Shown in pieces: positions 41,859 through 50,275 of a DNA stretch of 64,000 nucleotides (its first letter is position 1; every line of letters starts with the position of its first letter). The stretch is taken from positions 434,001-498,000 of the forward strand of contig NZ_JBHTLM010000002.1 of the NCBI RefSeq assembly GCF_042678945.1, given 5' to 3'. A program made the position numbers and the translations under genes. The notes under the pieces were generated by a model. The model saw only the letters and a program-made list of their open reading frames with translations. It had not been told where the DNA came from and ran no database searches. The stretch is from Fontibacillus puldeungensis. GTDB taxonomy: Bacteria; Bacillota; Bacilli; Paenibacillales; Paenibacillaceae.

Positions 41859-44180
41859 TTACATCGTCACAGACATTCTTTCGGCTTTGATTTCCGCATT
41901 ACCACCTACAGTGTAGCTTTGGTCGTAAATGCGGACAGCGGCCGGACTGTCCGTTTCGTTCACAACGATGATGCTGTCCTCTGTGACGTTTACCTTCAGG
42001 CGCGCCCCGCGGAACATCGCCTTAAACGAGAAGGACTTCCAGTGCGACGGAATGAACGGTCGCAGTACGAGTTCATTATTTTGGACGCGCAGTCCTCCGA
42101 AGCCTTGGACGATGGACATCCAGGTTCCGGCCATACTTGTAATATGGCAGCCATCCTCGGTGTCGTTGTTGTAGTTGTCCAGGTCCAGACGGGCCGTGCG
42201 CAGGTACATTTCATAAGCCTTTTCCTGGTAGCCCAGCTCACAGGCCAAAATTGCATGCAAACAAGGGGAGAGGGAGGACTCATGCACCGTCATCGGCTCA
42301 TAGAAGTCAAAGTTGCGTTTCTTCGTCTCCAGATCGTAGCGGTCGCCGAGGAAATACAGCCCTTGCAGCACGTCGGCTTGCTTGATGAAGCAGGAGCGAA
42401 GAATACGGTCCCATGACCAGTTTTGGTTGATCGGCAGGTTTTCCGGTGCGAGATCCTTGACGGCGATAAGCTCCTTGTCCAGGAAGCCATCCTGCTGCAG
42501 GAATACCCCGCGTTCCTCATCATACGGATAATACATATTTTCGATAACGTCCTGCCACTTCTTAACCTCTTCGTCCTTCAACTGCAATTTATCGATAAGA
42601 GCGGTATAATGGCTGTTTTCGTTCGTTTTCAGGTAATTCAGAACCTCTAGCGTATATTCCATCGTCCAGGAGGCGATCCGGTTCGTGTACCAGTTATTGT
42701 TGACATTGTTTTCGTATTCGTTTGGACCGGTTACGCCCAGCATGACGTACTTGCCTTTAGTCGCCGAGAAGTTAACACGTTCTTCCCAGAAACGGGAGAT
42801 TTCCACGAGTACTTCAAGACCGTATTGGCCCAAATACGATTTATCCCCTGTATAATTTACATAGTTAAAAATAGCATAAGCAATCGCGCCGTTCCGGTGG
42901 ATTTCTTCAAACGTAATTTCCCATTCGTTATGGCACTCCTCACCGTTCATCGTTACCATCGGATAAAGAGCGCCTTTGGAGAAGCCAAGCTTTTTGGCGT
43001 TTTCCTTAGCCTTTTCCAATTGCTTGTAGCGATAGATCAGCAGGTTGCGAGCGATGTCTGACTCGGCAGTGCTGAGGTAAAATGGCACGCAGTACGCTTC
43101 GGTATCCCAGTAGGTGCTGCCGCCGTATTTTTCCCCAGTGAAGCCCTTCGGTCCGATATTTAGACGGTCGTCCTCGCCGCTGTAGGTTTGATTCAATTGG
43201 AAAATATTAAAGCGGATCGCTTGCTGCGCCGATGCATCGCCATCAACAATGATGTCGCTTTCCTTCCATTTCTCCGCCCAAGCATTCGCCTGTTCGCCGA
43301 GCAGTTGATCAAACCCGGCTTGCTTCGCTTCGAGCAGGGCCTTCGTACCAGCCTCCACCAGCTCGCCAAGCCCATGATTCCGGGAAGTCACATTAGCAAC
43401 GTATTTGTATAGCGTAACTTCTTCGCCTTGAGCGGCGGATACTACGACTTCGCTGGCTACGTATTTTTCCTTCTCCGTTAAGGCTGGCGAGAGTTCCAAG
43501 CGTTGTCCGTTTTTGACAACATCGTAGGCCATTACGGAAGTGACGTGGAAGTCGAGCTTTTTCGTTTTGAGCGTAAGGTGGGAAAGGTCAGCGCCTGCAG
43601 CCTTTTCGACTTCCAGCCAGAACTTCTCCTCATAGTTGGAGTCCTTGTTCTTCACATCCCCGTCAAGGTAAGGGACGAACCGAATTTCACCAGAGAAGTT
43701 CAGCGGGGTGACCGAATAGCGGATAGCACCGATCTCATGGCGTGCAATGCTTACAAAACGGAGAGCATCTACCGCGAGCTCTTTGCCGTCAGCGAGTACG
43801 GCGGTAAAGCGGCGGGCCAAATAGCCTTCTTTCATGTTAAGCTCCCGGACAAAGTCCTTAACTTGACACTGCGCCAGATCTAAAGCCGTACCGTCAACAA
43901 ACACGTTAATGCCAATCCAGTTCGTGCTGTTCAGTACCTTGGCAAAATACTCTGGATACCCGTTTTTCCACCAGCCAACGCGTGTTTTGTCAGGATAATA
44001 AACCCCGGCCATATAGCTACCTTGAAGGGAGGAACCGCTGTATTGCTCCTCAAAGTTGGCACGTTGCCCCATAAATCCGTTACCGATGCTAAAAACACTT
44101 TCCGAGATTTCATGATTAGTAGGATCAAATGATTCCTCAATGATTGACCATTCATCCACTTTTAAATATTGTTTCATCAT
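41859..44180 (-). CDS. malP: Maltose phosphorylase (GH65)
   Basis: A 773-residue GH65 enzyme. The N-terminal super-sandwich is followed by an (alpha/alpha)6 barrel with the substrate loop HNEWEITFEEIHRNG (417-431) and the catalytic acid E488 in TGPNEYENN, equivalent to Glu487 of the Lactobacillus brevis enzyme. That loop sequence fits maltose phosphorylase better than trehalose or kojibiose phosphorylase. It splits maltose with inorganic phosphate into glucose and beta-glucose-1-phosphate. The next gene upstream encodes beta-phosphoglucomutase, the enzyme needed to use this product. An AAAGGAG site precedes the double ATG. The substrate choice remains an inference from sequence and context. 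Confidence 0.9.
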   Translation of the reverse strand: MMKQYLKVDEWSIIEESFDPTNHEISESVFSIGNGFMGQRANFEEQYSGSSLQGSYMAGVYYPDKTRVGWWKNGYPEYFAKVLNSTNWIGINVFVDGTALDLAQCQVKDFVRELNMKEGYLARRFTAVLADGKELAVDALRFVSIARHEIGAIRYSVTPLNFSGEIRFVPYLDGDVKNKDSNYEEKFWLEVEKAAGADLSHLTLKTKKLDFHVTSVMAYDVVKNGQRLELSPALTEKEKYVASEVVVSAAQGEEVTLYKYVANVTSRNHGLGELVEAGTKALLEAKQAGFDQLLGEQANAWAEKWKESDIIVDGDASAQQAIRFNIFQLNQTYSGEDDRLNIGPKGFTGEKYGGSTYWDTEAYCVPFYLSTAESDIARNLLIYRYKQLEKAKENAKKLGFSKGALYPMVTMNGEECHNEWEITFEEIHRNGAIAYAIFNYVNYTGDKSYLGQYGLEVLVEISRFWEERVNFSATKGKYVMLGVTGPNEYENNVNNNWYTNRIASWTMEYTLEVLNYLKTNENSHYTALIDKLQLKDEEVKKWQDVIENMYYPYDEERGVFLQQDGFLDKELIAVKDLAPENLPINQNWSWDRILRSCFIKQADVLQGLYFLGDRYDLETKKRNFDFYEPMTVHESSLSPCLHAILACELGYQEKAYEMYLRTARLDLDNYNNDTEDGCHITSMAGTWMSIVQGFGGLRVQNNELVLRPFIPSHWKSFSFKAMFRGARLKVNVTEDSIIVVNETDSPAAVRIYDQSYTVGGNAEIKAERMSVTM

Positions 44181-44257
44181 ATCCGGCTCCTTTAGGTGAT
44201 TCTAAATAAATATATGATTTAGGAAAATACCCTTATCCCTTTTAAATGCCCGGTCTG

Positions 44258-44920
44258 TCAGGAAACAACAAGCTCGCGAAGCAGTCGGTCTACCGACATT
44301 TCTTCGAGGGAGGAGATGAGGAGGTCGGCTTTGCCTAAGGTTTCCGCTCCGCCGATACCTACGCATCGCATACCTGCACGACGCGCGGCTTCGATGCCCG
44401 CCTCGGCGTCCTCAAACACGACGCACTCTGCCGGTGAGAAACCTAGCTCTTCTGCACCGAGAAGGAAAACCTCTGGATCTGGCTTGGCACTTGAGGTACG
44501 GGTGCCGTCAATAATGGCATCAAAATAAGGGGTAAGTCCCGTATTATTCAAAATCGTCATTGCATTCTTACTTGCCGAACCGAGAGCAGTTTTTAGGCCG
44601 TGGCTCCGGCATTCATTCAAAAACTCTAAAGCTCCCGGAAGAATTTCCGAAGGGTCCATCTTTGAAATGGACTCGACATACCAGTTGTTTTTTCGCTCGG
44701 CCATTTCCTGTTTGGTGGATTCATCCGGATTAAGCTTGCCGATCCCCAGCAAAATGTCGAGGGAAGCCATCCGGCTCACGCCTTTCAGCTGCTCGTTATC
44801 CTGCTCGGTAAACTCGAAACCAAGCTCGGCAGCGAGCCGTTTCCAGGCTAAATAATGATATTTGGCGGTATTAACAAGCACGCCGTCTAGATCAAAAATA
44901 CATGCTTTGATTAAGGTCAT
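44258..44920 (-). CDS. pgmB: Beta-phosphoglucomutase
   Basis: A 220-residue HAD-superfamily phosphomutase. The catalytic motif DLDGV (residues 10-14: nucleophile and acid/base Asp), a cap domain, GSASKN (about 114-119), the lysine in SSAKPDPEVF, and the metal-binding FEDAEAGI (about 168-175) are all in place. It converts beta-glucose-1-phosphate to glucose-6-phosphate. It lies upstream of maltose phosphorylase on the same strand (77-bp gap). A palindromic GCGCAAACGTTTGAAC operator 19 bp before its start suggests control by the adjacent LacI protein. Confidence 0.93.
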   Translation of the reverse strand: MTLIKACIFDLDGVLVNTAKYHYLAWKRLAAELGFEFTEQDNEQLKGVSRMASLDILLGIGKLNPDESTKQEMAERKNNWYVESISKMDPSEILPGALEFLNECRSHGLKTALGSASKNAMTILNNTGLTPYFDAIIDGTRTSSAKPDPEVFLLGAEELGFSPAECVVFEDAEAGIEAARRAGMRCVGIGGAETLGKADLLISSLEEMSVDRLLRELVVS

Positions 44921-44938
44921 GACCTCTCCCCCTTTTTA

Positions 44939-44954
44939 GCGCAAACGTTTGAAC
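44939..44954. promoter_or_regulatory. LacI-type operator before pgmB-malP
   Basis: GCGCAAACGTTTGAAC contains the near-perfect palindrome CAAACGTTTG and is the most symmetrical of the operator copies in the window. It lies between the regulator gene and pgmB, implying a separate start for the pgmB-malP unit. Confidence 0.75.
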
Positions 44955-45022
44955 AAAATTCAAAAAATAAAAGAAGCAGTAGGCTTCAGTTATTTTTTGC
45001 AGATATAAAAGTTACTCTGCGG

Positions 45023-46057
45023 TTATTTCCTTGGCACCGAGTACATGGACGAGTCACGAACCATGAGGCGGTGTGGAATGATTTGCCGTTTCGGGTACAC
45101 CTTGTCGCTGTTGTTCTGGACAGACTGGATCAACACCTGAGAAGCTGTGTAACCCAGATTGTATATCCCGATATCCATGCTGCTTAGCGGCGGTGTTGAT
45201 AATTCAGACAACGGGATATTATTAAAGCTAACCAGACATAAATCTTCAGGCACTTTATATTTCAGTTCATGCAAGCCTCGCAAAACGCCAAATGCAACGA
45301 CGTCATCAATCATCACTAGCGCTGTAGGGCGATCCGGGAGATTCATAAAAAATGACATTGCCCGATACCCGCTATCTTGCAAAAATTCGCCTTCAACGAT
45401 CCATTCAGGCCGACATTCCAGCCCGGAATCTTTCAAGGCGTCTTGGTAACCTTTTAAGCGGTCTTTCGACACAACGAGCTCCGGAGGTCCACTGACGAAT
45501 CCGATGCGCTCATGTCCTAAAGCGATTAAATGCTTTGTGGCGTCATATGAAGCTTGGATGTTATCCGTATCGACCGACAAAATATCAGGATACTGCTCAC
45601 TGCGTCCGATAAGTACGAACGGATGACCGCCATCATGAAGAAAATCGATAACAGGGTCGTTTGTTCGCGAATATAGCAATATCACCCCGTCAACCCGGCG
45701 TCCGTTTAAAAGTCTGGATACGCTTTCGACTTCCTCTTTTTCATTGGCTCCCGAACTAATCAGGACGTCATAACCGAGGCGGCTTGCTTGAGTAACAATC
45801 CCGCGAATCAGTTCCATAAAGAAGAAGTTGGAGAAAAGCTCCTCAGCGGACTTTGGCAACATGATGCATATACTGTTTGTCGTTTTGGATACCAGACTTT
45901 TGGCCATCATGTTCGGATGGTATCCAAGCTGATCCATAATCAGTTTGACTTTTCGCGAAGTTTCGGCACTTATTCTTGGATGATTGGACAGCACCCGGGA
46001 CACGGTAGAGGGCGATACTCCGGCCTTTTTGGCAACATCCTTTATGGTAACAGCCAT
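45023..46057 (-). CDS. LacI-family transcriptional regulator of maltodextrin genes
   Basis: A 344-residue LacI/GalR protein with the N-terminal helix-turn-helix ATIKDVAKKAGVSPSTVSRVL type (VTIKDVAKKAGVSPSTVSRVL, residues 3-23) and a periplasmic-binding-like effector domain (from about residue 60; ICIMLPKSAEELFSNFFF, DGVILLYSR). It lies between neopullulanase and pgmB-malP. It probably represses them and the divergent transporter operon until maltose or maltodextrin binds. Two operator-like sites flank its own promoter, suggesting autoregulation. An AGGAGG ribosome site precedes the ATG. It resembles MalR-type regulators of Gram-positive bacteria. Confidence 0.92.
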   Translation of the reverse strand: MAVTIKDVAKKAGVSPSTVSRVLSNHPRISAETSRKVKLIMDQLGYHPNMMAKSLVSKTTNSICIMLPKSAEELFSNFFFMELIRGIVTQASRLGYDVLISSGANEKEEVESVSRLLNGRRVDGVILLYSRTNDPVIDFLHDGGHPFVLIGRSEQYPDILSVDTDNIQASYDATKHLIALGHERIGFVSGPPELVVSKDRLKGYQDALKDSGLECRPEWIVEGEFLQDSGYRAMSFFMNLPDRPTALVMIDDVVAFGVLRGLHELKYKVPEDLCLVSFNNIPLSELSTPPLSSMDIGIYNLGYTASQVLIQSVQNNSDKVYPKRQIIPHRLMVRDSSMYSVPRK

Positions 46058-46074
46058 AAAAAACCTCCTCTGTG

Positions 46075-46140
46075 GAACCGTTTGCTTTACACTGTAATAT
46101 TAATCGAAAGATAGCTGAAAGTAAATAGTGCAAACGTTTT
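46075..46140 (-). promoter_or_regulatory. Promoter with flanking operators for the LacI gene
   Basis: On the minus strand TTTACT (46125-46120) and TAATAT (46102-46097) are separated by 17 bp. Operator-like TGCAAACGTTTT (plus strand 46129-46140) lies upstream of the -35 box and GAACCGTTTGCT (46075-46086) lies downstream of the -10 box. Confidence 0.8.
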
Positions 46141-46316
46141 TCTAGACGGTGATTTGCCTTTTTAAGCGAAATTGTCGATACGATTTTGACAAAATTCATC
46201 GCTTCGACTTTACATAGCCATTACATGATTAGAAAAGATGATGTCACACCGAGTACTCGTTCTATTTTTTATTAGTAGGAGGGGGCTGAACCCCAAGAGG
46301 GACAGCCCGGTATATC

Positions 46317-48062
46317 TTAGTTCGCCGCAGTCAGCACGGCATACTCGTAAGCAGAAAGTTTAACTGATAATTTTCCTTCAGCGGCTTTATAGGTTTGTTC
46401 ACTAAGAGCATCTTTCCAGATTTGACCGTCTACGGAAATTTCAAAGGTTTGCCCAGCATCATAGTTGTTGAGCAGGACGAGCACGCGTTCACCGTTCAGA
46501 ATTCGTTCATATGCGAGCTTCGATCCACCCGATTCAGCACTCAAAAATTTCAAAGCACCGGTACGCAGCGGCGCGAGTTCCTTTCGAATAGCGATCAGCT
46601 TCTGATAAAACTTGAACAGGTTTTGATCCTGACGCTCCGGTTCCCATTCCATGCACTTGCGGCAGTCCGGGTCCTGCTCGCCATCCAGGCCGATTTCATC
46701 GCCATAGTAAATGCAAGGAGTCCCGCTATATGTAAATTGGAACAGCGCGGCCAGCTTCATTTTGTCCTTATTGCCTTCGCAAAGGGTCAGCAAACGCGGC
46801 GTATCATGGGAATCCAACAGGTTGAAGGCCACTTCGCTAGCCTGTTGAGGGTAACGCGACAGCTGTTTTCCAATTGCATTGGCAAATCCTTCGGCATCCA
46901 GCTTGCCGCGAACGACGAAGTCCAGAACGGCTTCGGTGAACGGGTAGTTCATGACGGCGTCGAATTGATCCCCTTGCAACCAGGCGGAGGATTCATGCCA
47001 AATTTCTCCTAAAATATAGGCGTCGGGGTTAGCAGCTTTAACGGTTTTTCGGAAGTCACGCCAAAAATGGTGATCCACCTCGTTAGCCACGTCAAGGCGC
47101 CAACCGTCGATGCCAACTTCTTTGATCCAATATTCAGCAACCTCTAGCAAATATTGTTTCACTTCGGGATTTTCTGTATTTAGCTTCGGCATCAGCGGTT
47201 CAAAGGCGAACGTGTCATAAGTCGGCACATGGTCTTTGACCTGCAGCGGATATTCGCGGATATGGAACCAGTCTTTGTAACGGGATTTTTCACCTTTTTC
47301 CATCACATCGACGAACGGTGCAAAGGTTTTCCCAGAATGGTTGAACACGGCGTCGAACAGAACGCGAATTCCGCGCTCATGGCAAGCGTTCACGAGCTTT
47401 TTGATCGTCGCTACATCCCCGAAATGCGGGTCGATTTTCATATAGTCGGCAGTATCGTACTTATGGTTGGTCGTTGCCTCAAATAACGGCGTGAAATAGA
47501 TGCCTGTAATCCCTAGCTCGCTCAAATGATCAAGATGGTCTATGACCCCTTGCAGATCTCCGCCGAAAAAGTTGTCGCGCTCCGGTTTGCCGCCCCAGGG
47601 GAGTACGCCCTCCGGGTCATTGCTGCGGTCGCCGTTTGCAAAGCGTTCCGGGAAGATTTGATAAAAAATCGCGTCCTTCACCCATTCCGGCGGTGTAAAC
47701 ACATCTATCGGGTTAATGAACGGAAACTCAAACAAACGCTCAGGGCCTTCCGGCCGTTCCTTCGTAAATTCACTTTCGGTCATCCAAATTTGCTCATCGC
47801 CGGATTTGAGCAGAAATCCATAACGAGTTCTGCGCAGCGGGGGCTGAATGGCGCATTCCCAATAATCAAACATTTCATCGCTGATCATAAGGTGCATAGG
47901 GACTAGCTCCTTGCTTTCGTCCCACATATATTTATCTCCGGTGAAAGCGTAAACCTCCGTTAGATCGTTCTTCTTGGAACGCAACCGTATATGAAGCGTC
48001 TTGTAATCGTAAGCATAAGTCCAATTGAGCTTTGGACGATGATAAATCGCTTCTAGCAGCAT
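46317..48062 (-). CDS. Neopullulanase/maltogenic amylase/cyclomaltodextrinase-type GH13 enzyme
   Basis: A 581-residue intracellular GH13_20-type enzyme. An N-terminal CBM34-like domain (residues 1-120) is followed by the barrel with FYQIFPERFANGD, the NHS motif (DAVFNHSG), the nucleophile Asp in GWRLDVANEVDHHFW, Glu in LGEIWHESS and NLLDSHDTPR. The CBM34 module and the length point to neopullulanase, maltogenic amylase or cyclomaltodextrinase; these cannot be separated by sequence alone. No signal peptide. It hydrolyses imported maltodextrins and cyclodextrins to maltose. Its promoter seems to lie about 360 bp upstream, beyond three 66-bp repeats and a terminator-like hairpin. Confidence 0.9.
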   Translation of the reverse strand: MLLEAIYHRPKLNWTYAYDYKTLHIRLRSKKNDLTEVYAFTGDKYMWDESKELVPMHLMISDEMFDYWECAIQPPLRRTRYGFLLKSGDEQIWMTESEFTKERPEGPERLFEFPFINPIDVFTPPEWVKDAIFYQIFPERFANGDRSNDPEGVLPWGGKPERDNFFGGDLQGVIDHLDHLSELGITGIYFTPLFEATTNHKYDTADYMKIDPHFGDVATIKKLVNACHERGIRVLFDAVFNHSGKTFAPFVDVMEKGEKSRYKDWFHIREYPLQVKDHVPTYDTFAFEPLMPKLNTENPEVKQYLLEVAEYWIKEVGIDGWRLDVANEVDHHFWRDFRKTVKAANPDAYILGEIWHESSAWLQGDQFDAVMNYPFTEAVLDFVVRGKLDAEGFANAIGKQLSRYPQQASEVAFNLLDSHDTPRLLTLCEGNKDKMKLAALFQFTYSGTPCIYYGDEIGLDGEQDPDCRKCMEWEPERQDQNLFKFYQKLIAIRKELAPLRTGALKFLSAESGGSKLAYERILNGERVLVLLNNYDAGQTFEISVDGQIWKDALSEQTYKAAEGKLSVKLSAYEYAVLTAAN

Positions 48063-48076
48063 GTGAAACCTCCTAA

Positions 48077-48273
48077 AAGTTTTGTGAGCCTAGGCCCCCG
48101 AAGAAAAGCATCGAACAAAACTTACTTCGGAAGCGTAGGCTTAAGTTTTGTGAGCCTAGGCCCCCGAAGAAAAGCATCGAACAAAACTTACTTCGGAAGC
48201 GTAGGCTTAAGTTTTGTGAGCCTAGGCCCCAAAGAAAAGCATCGAACAAAACTTGCTTCGGAAGCATAGGCTT
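48077..48273. repeat. Three tandem 66-bp repeats with internal inverted arms
   Basis: Units start at 48077, 48143 and 48209 (66, 66 and 65 bp), almost identical, and a few bases of a fourth unit follow. Each contains AAGTTTTG and CAAAACTT, AGCCTA and TAGGCT, and CCGAAG and CTTCGG as inverted pairs, so hairpins can form both within and across units. They lie directly upstream of the neopullulanase ribosome site and would be part of its leader RNA. The 66-base period is a multiple of three, which creates a spurious open frame. Confidence 0.9.
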
Positions 48274-48310
48274 AAGTTTTGTGGATCTCGCAAAGGAATT
48301 CCTTGTATCG

Positions 48311-48354
48311 AAAAAAAAGCACACCCGGGCCAGTAAGAAGTGGCAGAGGATGTA
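48311..48354 (-). terminator. Intrinsic terminator inside the neopullulanase leader
   Basis: Read on the minus strand, GTACATCC pairs with GGGTGTGC (one G-T pair at each of two positions), with an inner GCCA/TGGC stem, and is followed by eight T (plus-strand A at 48311-48318). There is no minus-strand gene between it and the promoter at 48421-48449, so it either attenuates the neopullulanase transcript or ends a short RNA of about 100 bases. Confidence 0.7.
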
Positions 48355-48420
48355 CCTTTCGATAACAGTGCCTTCAAATTTTGAACCGAAACAAACATAG
48401 TATTCGTTTCAACTTCGTGG

Positions 48421-48449
48421 ATTATAACATTGTTCAAACCATTGCACAA
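48421..48449 (-). promoter_or_regulatory. Extended -10 promoter for the neopullulanase leader
   Basis: On the minus strand TTGTGC (48449-48444) and TATAAT (48426-48421) are 17 bp apart, with TG one base before the -10 box. An operator-like GTGCAATGGTTTGAAC lies mostly between the boxes (48432-48447), similar to the pgmB operator at 44939. Confidence 0.7.
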
Positions 48450-48662
48450 GTTGTCTGTTTTTTCTTAAAAACATGCAGCTTTGAATATAGGCAAGCACGA
48501 TGGTAAAGTATGAATGGGAGCTTAATGAATAAGAGAAAAAAGGTACAAGTTACCCTAAAACGACAAGCTTCGGCAAAATACGAAATGAAGGGAAATTGCG
48601 ATTGAGGGAGCAAAAAGGAGCTTTTTTAAGAAAAGTGGTCAAAATACTCTAAAAACATCATG

Positions 48663-48725
48663 TGCAAACGTTTTTACAAGGACTCGACCATGTTGTATTA
48701 TGAAGGCGTAGATAAAGCGCTTACG
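48663..48725 (+). promoter_or_regulatory. Promoter, operator and cre-like site of the ABC transporter operon
   Basis: Operator TGCAAACGTTTT (48663-48674) touches the -35 box TTTACA (48673-48678). The -10 box TATTAT (48696-48701) follows after 17 bp. GATAAAGCGCTTACG (48711-48725) just downstream resembles a CcpA cre site. Of the 788-bp gap 48063-48850, the stretch 48450-48660 shows nothing I can name. Confidence 0.78.
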
Positions 48726-48790
48726 AATCGAAAAAGCTGAGTGTAAAGGCATAAAATCCCACTAATAACGTAAGCTTCAGTTCTTTTTCT

Positions 48791-48804
48791 GAAATCGTTT
48801 GCGC
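48791..48804 (+). promoter_or_regulatory. Second operator in the ABC transporter leader
   Basis: GAAATCGTTTGCGC is the reverse complement of GCGCAAACGATTTC, matching the LacI operator. It lies 47 bp before the binding-protein gene and about 90 bp after the -10 box, giving a two-operator layout. Confidence 0.65.
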
Positions 48805-48850
48805 AACGCCTGAAGGCACTTCTATACAAATCAAGGAGGGGTTAACTGTT

Positions 48851-50176
48851 ATGAAGTCCAAAAAGATACTGACTTTAATCGCTGCACTATCGCTGGTTGT
48901 TTCCATTACGGCTTGCGGGTCGAATAACAGCAACAGCGGCAACAGTAAGAACACACCTGCAACAACAAACCAAACCGAAAATAAAGGAAATGCAAGCACG
49001 AATGACAAGGCCTCAGGCGATGAAATCAAACCTGAAGATGGCGCTGAGTTGCTAATTTGGGAAAGTAAAGACGAAAGAGCGTTCACGGATGAGATTGCAA
49101 AGCAGTTTACTGATAAATATGGCGTTAAAGTGAAAATTGAGGAAGTAGCTCCTCCGGATCAAGTTGGTAAGCTGACGCAAGATGGTCCGTCCGGACTTGC
49201 TGCTGACGTATTGGTCATTCCACATGACCACTTAGGGAATGCGGCAACATCGGGCTTGCTCTTAGCGAACGATGTGTTTGCGGAACAAACGAAGAAGGAA
49301 AACACGGAAGCAGCCGTTCAAGGGTCTACATATGACGGCACGCTTTACGGTTACCCTCGGGCCGCTGAAACGATGGCATTGTTCTATAACAAATCGCTCG
49401 TGAAGGAAGCACCGAAGGATTTTAAAGATGTTATTGCCTTCAGTAAGACTTTCACCAATAAAGCGAAAAACAAATACGGGATTATGTGGGAAACCGGGAA
49501 CCTGTACTTCAACTATCCGTTCATTGCCAGCACCGGCGGCTATATGTTCGGCGACAACGGTACAAATAAAGACGACATGGGTCTGGCTAACGACGGTGCA
49601 ATTCAAGGCTTGAACGTGTATAAAAGCTTGAAGGAAATTCTTCCAGTCAATACTGGCGATATCACTCCGGATATCAAACGCAGCTTGTTCAATAAAGGCG
49701 ATGCTGCGATGGATATTAACGGTCCTTGGGAACTTGCTGGTTATAAGAAAGCTCTTGGCGACAAGCTGGGCTTGGCTCCATATCCATCTGTAGACGGTAA
49801 AACGGCTATTACGTTCTCCGGTATCAAAATTTGGGTCGTTAACTCCTTTACGAAGTATCCAAATGCGGCAAAATTGTTTGCAAACTTTGCTTCTTCGAAA
49901 GACGCACAGCTTTTGCTAAACTCTAAAGTTGGCGCTGTTCCGACTAACCTGGAAGCACTGGAATCCGATCAAATTAAAAATGATCCTTTTGTCTCCGCTT
50001 TTGCAGAGCAAGCGAAAAATTCTCAGCCAATGCCTTCCATTCCTGAAATGGCCAACGTTTGGGCTCCTCTGAACGCTGCCTTGCCGGAAATCTGGAACAA
50101 CAATGCAGATCCGAAAACAGCTATGGAAAAAGCAATCAAACAAATTCAGGATTTGAACAACGGGGCTAGCAAGTAA
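48851..50176 (+). CDS. Maltodextrin ABC transporter substrate-binding lipoprotein
   Basis: A 441-residue family-1 extracellular solute-binding protein (MalE/MdxE type). The signal peptide ends in the lipobox ITAC with C22 lipidated, then a Ser/Asn-rich linker to about residue 65. The binding domain has the typical LLIWESKDERAFTDEIAKQF start and the FFSGIKIWVVNS-type C-terminal strands. It captures maltose or maltodextrins outside the cell for the two permeases encoded next. AGGAGGGG precedes the ATG. The operator and cre-like sites upstream agree with induction by maltose and repression by glucose. Confidence 0.92.
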   Translation: MKSKKILTLIAALSLVVSITACGSNNSNSGNSKNTPATTNQTENKGNASTNDKASGDEIKPEDGAELLIWESKDERAFTDEIAKQFTDKYGVKVKIEEVAPPDQVGKLTQDGPSGLAADVLVIPHDHLGNAATSGLLLANDVFAEQTKKENTEAAVQGSTYDGTLYGYPRAAETMALFYNKSLVKEAPKDFKDVIAFSKTFTNKAKNKYGIMWETGNLYFNYPFIASTGGYMFGDNGTNKDDMGLANDGAIQGLNVYKSLKEILPVNTGDITPDIKRSLFNKGDAAMDINGPWELAGYKKALGDKLGLAPYPSVDGKTAITFSGIKIWVVNSFTKYPNAAKLFANFASSKDAQLLLNSKVGAVPTNLEALESDQIKNDPFVSAFAEQAKNSQPMPSIPEMANVWAPLNAALPEIWNNNADPKTAMEKAIKQIQDLNNGASK

Positions 50177-50204
50177 TCGCGCTTGTCATCACCCAGATGG
50201 GATG

Positions 50205-50241
50205 GAATTACCCGCCGCTTCCTTAAAGCGGCGGGTAATTC
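50205..50241 (+). other. Intercistronic hairpin between binding protein and permease genes
   Basis: A perfect 16-bp inverted repeat (GAATTACCCGCCGCTT, 50205-50220, with its complement at 50226-50241) around a five-base loop, without a T tract. It lies in the 99-bp gap after the binding-protein gene, where it may protect the upstream mRNA and so raise binding-protein output over the permeases. Confidence 0.88.
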
Positions 50242-50275
50242 CTCAAGTTCCCAAGGGAGAGGAGAAGAAAGACAA

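Noticed and set aside
41757..42416. Plus-strand frames opposite maltose phosphorylase and neopullulanase
   Set aside because: They are antisense frames within well-supported genes, with no ribosome sites or family features.
41859..44180. Trehalose or kojibiose phosphorylase instead of maltose phosphorylase
   Set aside because: The loop HNEWEITFEEIHRNG and the position of the catalytic Glu fit maltose phosphorylase, and the neighbours are all alpha-glucan genes. Residual doubt is reflected in the confidence.
46280..46316. Hairpin with GGGCTG/CAGCCC arms after the neopullulanase gene as a terminator
   Set aside because: A stem is possible on the minus strand, but it is followed by an A-rich rather than T-rich sequence. 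The support is too weak for a feature.
48063..48269. Open frame of 68 codons across the 66-bp repeats with a repeating 22-residue peptide
   Set aside because: The frame exists only because the repeat unit is a multiple of three. It overlaps the neopullulanase ribosome site, has no ribosome site of its own and no coding-like composition.
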